The notes beneath the pieces were generated by a model. The model was not told the DNA's origin, made no database searches, and saw nothing but the letters and a program-made list of their open reading frames with translations. Shown here one piece after another: positions 61,525 to 64,000 of a stretch of DNA of 64,000 nt. Source of the stretch: Leeuwenhoekiella blandensis MED217 (GTDB taxonomy: Bacteria > Bacteroidota > Bacteroidia > Flavobacteriales > Flavobacteriaceae); contig NZ_CH672395.1 in the NCBI RefSeq assembly GCF_000152985.1, positions 1,092,567 to 1,156,566 of the forward strand. Direction: 5' to 3'. Each line of letters starts with the position of its first letter. The first letter of the stretch is position 1. A program made the position numbers and the translations under genes.

Positions 61525-63087
61525 ATGGAAAATCTGCAGACTAAACCTAATTATATTAATCCTAAAAAAGACGTGATCTCCCTTGAGCGTGGTAAATTAC
61601 CGCCTCAAGCTATTGATTTAGAGCAAGTTGTTTTAGGTGCGATGATGATTGATAAAAAAGGGGTTGATGAAATTATAGATATTTTAAGCCCTGAAGTTTT
61701 CTATAAAGATGCGCATCAACACATTTATGATGCGGTTCGTGCCTTGTTTGAAAATGGGGAGCCTATTGACTTATTAACGGTTTCTCAGCAGTTGAAGCAA
61801 ATGGGGAAATTGGATCAAGCTGGCGGGGACTATTATTTGATTCAATTAACGCAAAAAGTATCCTCATCAGCGCATATTGAATACCACGCCCGTATTATTC
61901 TTCAGAAGTATATTCAGCGGAGCTTGATCAAAATTTCTAACGAAATTATCGAAGAAGCTTACGATGAAACTACCGATGTATTCGACCTACTCGACAACGC
62001 CGAGAGTAAACTTTACGAAGTAACTCAAGGTAACATCAAGCGTAGTTCTGAAACGGCGCAGAGTTTGGTAATTCAGGCAAAAAAGAAAATTGAAGAAATT
62101 TCAAATAAAGAAGGACTTTCTGGTATACCTTCTGGTTTTGATCGTCTTGATAAATTAACTTCGGGCTGGCAGGCGAGTGACTTGATCATTGTTGCTGCAC
62201 GTCCTGGTATGGGTAAAACGGCACTTACGCTCTCCATGGCGCGTAACATTGCAGTTGGTCAGGGAATTCCCGTAGCGTTTTTCTCGCTGGAAATGGCTTC
62301 AGTACAGTTAATCACGCGTTTGATCTCTTCAGAAACCGGCTTGTCTTCAGAAAAACTACGTACCGGTAAACTTGAGAAACACGAGTGGGAACAGCTTAAT
62401 GTTAAAGTAAAAAGCTTAGAAAAAGCACCTTTATTTATTGATGATACGCCTTCGCTTTCCATCTTTGATTTACGAGCAAAGGCGCGACGTCTGGCTTCGC
62501 AACACGGGATCAAAATGATCATTATTGATTATTTGCAGTTGATGACTGCAGGAGGTAGTCAAAAAGGTGGGAACCGGGAACAGGAGATCTCGATGATCTC
62601 GCGTAACCTTAAAGCACTTGCAAAAGAATTGATGGTGCCGGTAATCGCACTATCACAGTTATCACGTGCGGTAGAAACACGTGGGGGAAGTAAACGACCG
62701 CTGCTTTCTGACCTCCGTGAATCGGGTGCGATCGAGCAGGATGCCGATATTGTATCCTTTATTTACCGTCCGGAATATTATAAAATTGATGAGTGGGATG
62801 ATGAGGAGCGCAGCCCAACAGAAGGTCAAGCCGAATTCATCATTGCAAAACACCGTAACGGTGGATTGGAAAACATCAGGCTGAAGTTCTTAGGACACCT
62901 TGGTAAATTTGACAACCTTGATGACTTTAGCACTCCGTACCAGTTTGAGTCTGCGATGAATCAAAATGCTGCGGCTAACGATGATACCTTTACTCCAGAC
63001 AGTTTCCCAACGCCTGATCAGGCATTTGGAAGCTCGATGAATGATGGTGGTTTTGATAAGAGTGGAGAAGATGAGGTTCCATTCTAG
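61525..63087 (+). CDS. dnaB: Replicative DNA helicase
   Basis: DnaB is the hexameric helicase at the replication fork. The 520-residue protein has an N-terminal DnaB domain (PQAIDLEQVVLGAMMIDKKG near residue 27). The RecA-like core follows, with Walker A AARPGMGKTALTLS near 225-238, Walker B MIIIDYLQLM near 330, the QLSRAVETR arginine region near 378 and DLRESGAIEQDADIVSF near 392. The last 50 residues are disordered and acidic. No intein. It is a single gene with a terminator. Confidence 0.96.
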   Translation: MENLQTKPNYINPKKDVISLERGKLPPQAIDLEQVVLGAMMIDKKGVDEIIDILSPEVFYKDAHQHIYDAVRALFENGEPIDLLTVSQQLKQMGKLDQAGGDYYLIQLTQKVSSSAHIEYHARIILQKYIQRSLIKISNEIIEEAYDETTDVFDLLDNAESKLYEVTQGNIKRSSETAQSLVIQAKKKIEEISNKEGLSGIPSGFDRLDKLTSGWQASDLIIVAARPGMGKTALTLSMARNIAVGQGIPVAFFSLEMASVQLITRLISSETGLSSEKLRTGKLEKHEWEQLNVKVKSLEKAPLFIDDTPSLSIFDLRAKARRLASQHGIKMIIIDYLQLMTAGGSQKGGNREQEISMISRNLKALAKELMVPVIALSQLSRAVETRGGSKRPLLSDLRESGAIEQDADIVSFIYRPEYYKIDEWDDEERSPTEGQAEFIIAKHRNGGLENIRLKFLGHLGKFDNLDDFSTPYQFESAMNQNAAANDDTFTPDSFPTPDQAFGSSMNDGGFDKSGEDEVPF

Positions 63088-63107
63088 AATCTAAAGAAAG
63101 ATATTAG

Positions 63108-63135
63108 AAAAGGAAGTCAGTTTTGACTTCCTTTT
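63108..63135 (+). terminator. Terminator after dnaB
   Basis: A 12-bp stem (63108-63119 with 63124-63135), 4-base loop and a T run. Confidence 0.85.
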
Positions 63136-63258
63136 TTTATTGATACAACCAAAGGGTATTGTCTCTCAATAGTATTTAAACAATCAAGTGCTCTAAATAC
63201 TAGGCATAGTCTTTGAATCGTTGTAACTTCAACAGCATAAAATACAAGACTTTTGAGA

Positions 63259-64000
63259 TTGAAATCATACTTTTTATTTAGACGTTTCTGGCTGTCGCTT
63301 TGTTTTAGTTTTTTAATTGTTCCGGCATTCGCTTCCTATGTTTTGATTCCTATGGATGCCGAAAGTCAAAAGGAACATTTAAAAGCCTACGGAATCACGT
63401 ATTGGACGCTCAACCAGCAGCAAAAAGTAAAATGGTTGCTCAATTATCGTGGAGGTGCGTTTTTACTGCCCGATACCGAAGCACTCCAAAAAGAATGTAT
63501 GATTCGCGGGGTGTCGTTTGAGGTTTTAAGCGATGCAAAAACCGAAGCTATTCTGGCAGAAATCGAGAGTCCGTCCCAAAATATGGAGGCGATCGTTTTG
63601 GAGAAAGCGCCTAAAATCGCGGTATATACGCCAGATGGTTCGGTGCCTTGGGATGATGCCGTGACTATGGTTTTAGAATATGCTGAAATTCCTTATACCA
63701 AAATTTACGACCGGGAAGTATTGGCAGACGAACTCGTACTTTATGACTGGTTGCATTTGCATCATGAAGATTTTACCGGTCAATACGGGAAATTTTATGG
63801 ATCCTACAGAGCGACTTCTTGGTATATCGAAGAAAAGAAACAAGCTGAAGCCTTAGCTACAGAATTAGGTTATGATAAAGTCTCTCAAGAAAAGCTAGCC
63901 GTGGCAACAAAGATCAGTGATTATGTCATTGGAGGCGGTTTTATGTTTGCGATGTGTAGCGCGACCGATAGCTTTGATATTGCGCTTTCGGCAACGGGTG
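63259..64000 (+). CDS. Secreted protein often named asparagine synthetase B in Bacteroidota (cut by window edge)
   Basis: An open frame from the TTG at 63259 (an alternative TTG is at 63253) runs to the right edge, about 247 residues. It opens with a signal peptide (KSYFLFRRFWLSLCFSFLIV, cleavage near ASYVLIP). The body has ESQKEHLKAYGITYW and NYRGGAFLLPD, then IAVYTPDGSVPWDDAVTMVL and LHLHHEDFTGQYG. It ends with GGGFMFAMCSATDSFDI, which recalls the core of class-I glutamine-amidotransferase-like folds. No AsnB features are present, such as an N-terminal Cys nucleophile or ATP motif SGGLDS. I judge the asparagine name unsupported; the true role is unknown. Confidence 0.75.
   Translation, partial: MKSYFLFRRFWLSLCFSFLIVPAFASYVLIPMDAESQKEHLKAYGITYWTLNQQQKVKWLLNYRGGAFLLPDTEALQKECMIRGVSFEVLSDAKTEAILAEIESPSQNMEAIVLEKAPKIAVYTPDGSVPWDDAVTMVLEYAEIPYTKIYDREVLADELVLYDWLHLHHEDFTGQYGKFYGSYRATSWYIEEKKQAEALATELGYDKVSQEKLAVATKISDYVIGGGFMFAMCSATDSFDIALSATG

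Overview
This 64 kb window is a stretch of chromosome from a member of the Bacteroidota, most likely a marine member of the Flavobacteriaceae. I cannot name the genus. The case for this rests on AT-rich DNA with flavobacterial -7 boxes (TAnnTTTG) before many genes, a PorT protein and a plug-like protein of the type IX secretion system (T9SS), two proteins with T9SS type-B C-termini, a lipidated TamA-like assembly factor, a transketolase split into two genes, and a complete sodium-pumping NADH dehydrogenase (nqrA-F) with its flavin transferase. I saw no rRNA, CRISPR array, insertion sequence, integrase or prophage. Nearly everything is housekeeping, in short operons.

Layout. 1-884: start of a PAS-domain protein that runs off the left edge. 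1-4 kb: proline operon proC-proB-proA. 4-9.2 kb: pnp, rpsO, accD and fbaA, each apparently with its own signals. 9.3-14.8 kb: TamL, divergent from a SpoU-type RNA methylase, then the ubiE-porT-methyltransferase operon. 15-19.7 kb: potassium uptake (trkA-trkH) behind a structured leader, a YpdA-type reductase and a secreted fasciclin protein. 19.7-28 kb: aminotransferase and fatty-acid desaturase, rsmG, a small basic protein, pruA, apaG, a DUF3667 membrane protein and a T9SS plug-like protein. 28.2-35.8 kb: nqrABCDEF, a small companion gene and apbE. 35.8-40 kb: map, an HNH-type protein, a methyltransferase and a T9SS substrate, all on the minus strand. 40.1-45.3 kb: a tetR-ABC-hlyD-tolC export operon whose ATPase has lost key residues. 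45.4-51.3 kb: a ChaN-like protein, a DEAD-box helicase, a second T9SS substrate, thioredoxin, an SDR-cupin pair and three tRNA genes. 51.3-57 kb: aroK, PRTase, TPMT-like methylase, S4 protein, FKBP lipoprotein, an outer-membrane barrel and the two transketolase halves. 57.2-64 kb: tgt, an LptF/G-type permease, an EamA transporter, accA, dnaB and the start of a secreted protein that is often mislabelled asparagine synthetase.

How the genes work together. nqrA-F with apbE forms one respiratory module: ApbE attaches FMN to NqrB and NqrC. accA and accD supply carboxyltransferase subunits from two separate sites. proA/B/C make proline, and pruA acts in its breakdown. PorT, the plug-like protein and the two type-B substrates belong to T9SS export.

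The points most worth a second look are these: the NBD of the exporter ABC protein lacks the Walker B aspartate, the LSGGQ signature and the H-loop histidine; AccD and Tgt have both lost the cysteines that bind zinc in their usual relatives; the trkA leader can fold into mutually exclusive stems; an HNH/NUMOD4-like protein sits in the map operon; and palindromes that look like operators lie upstream of tetR.
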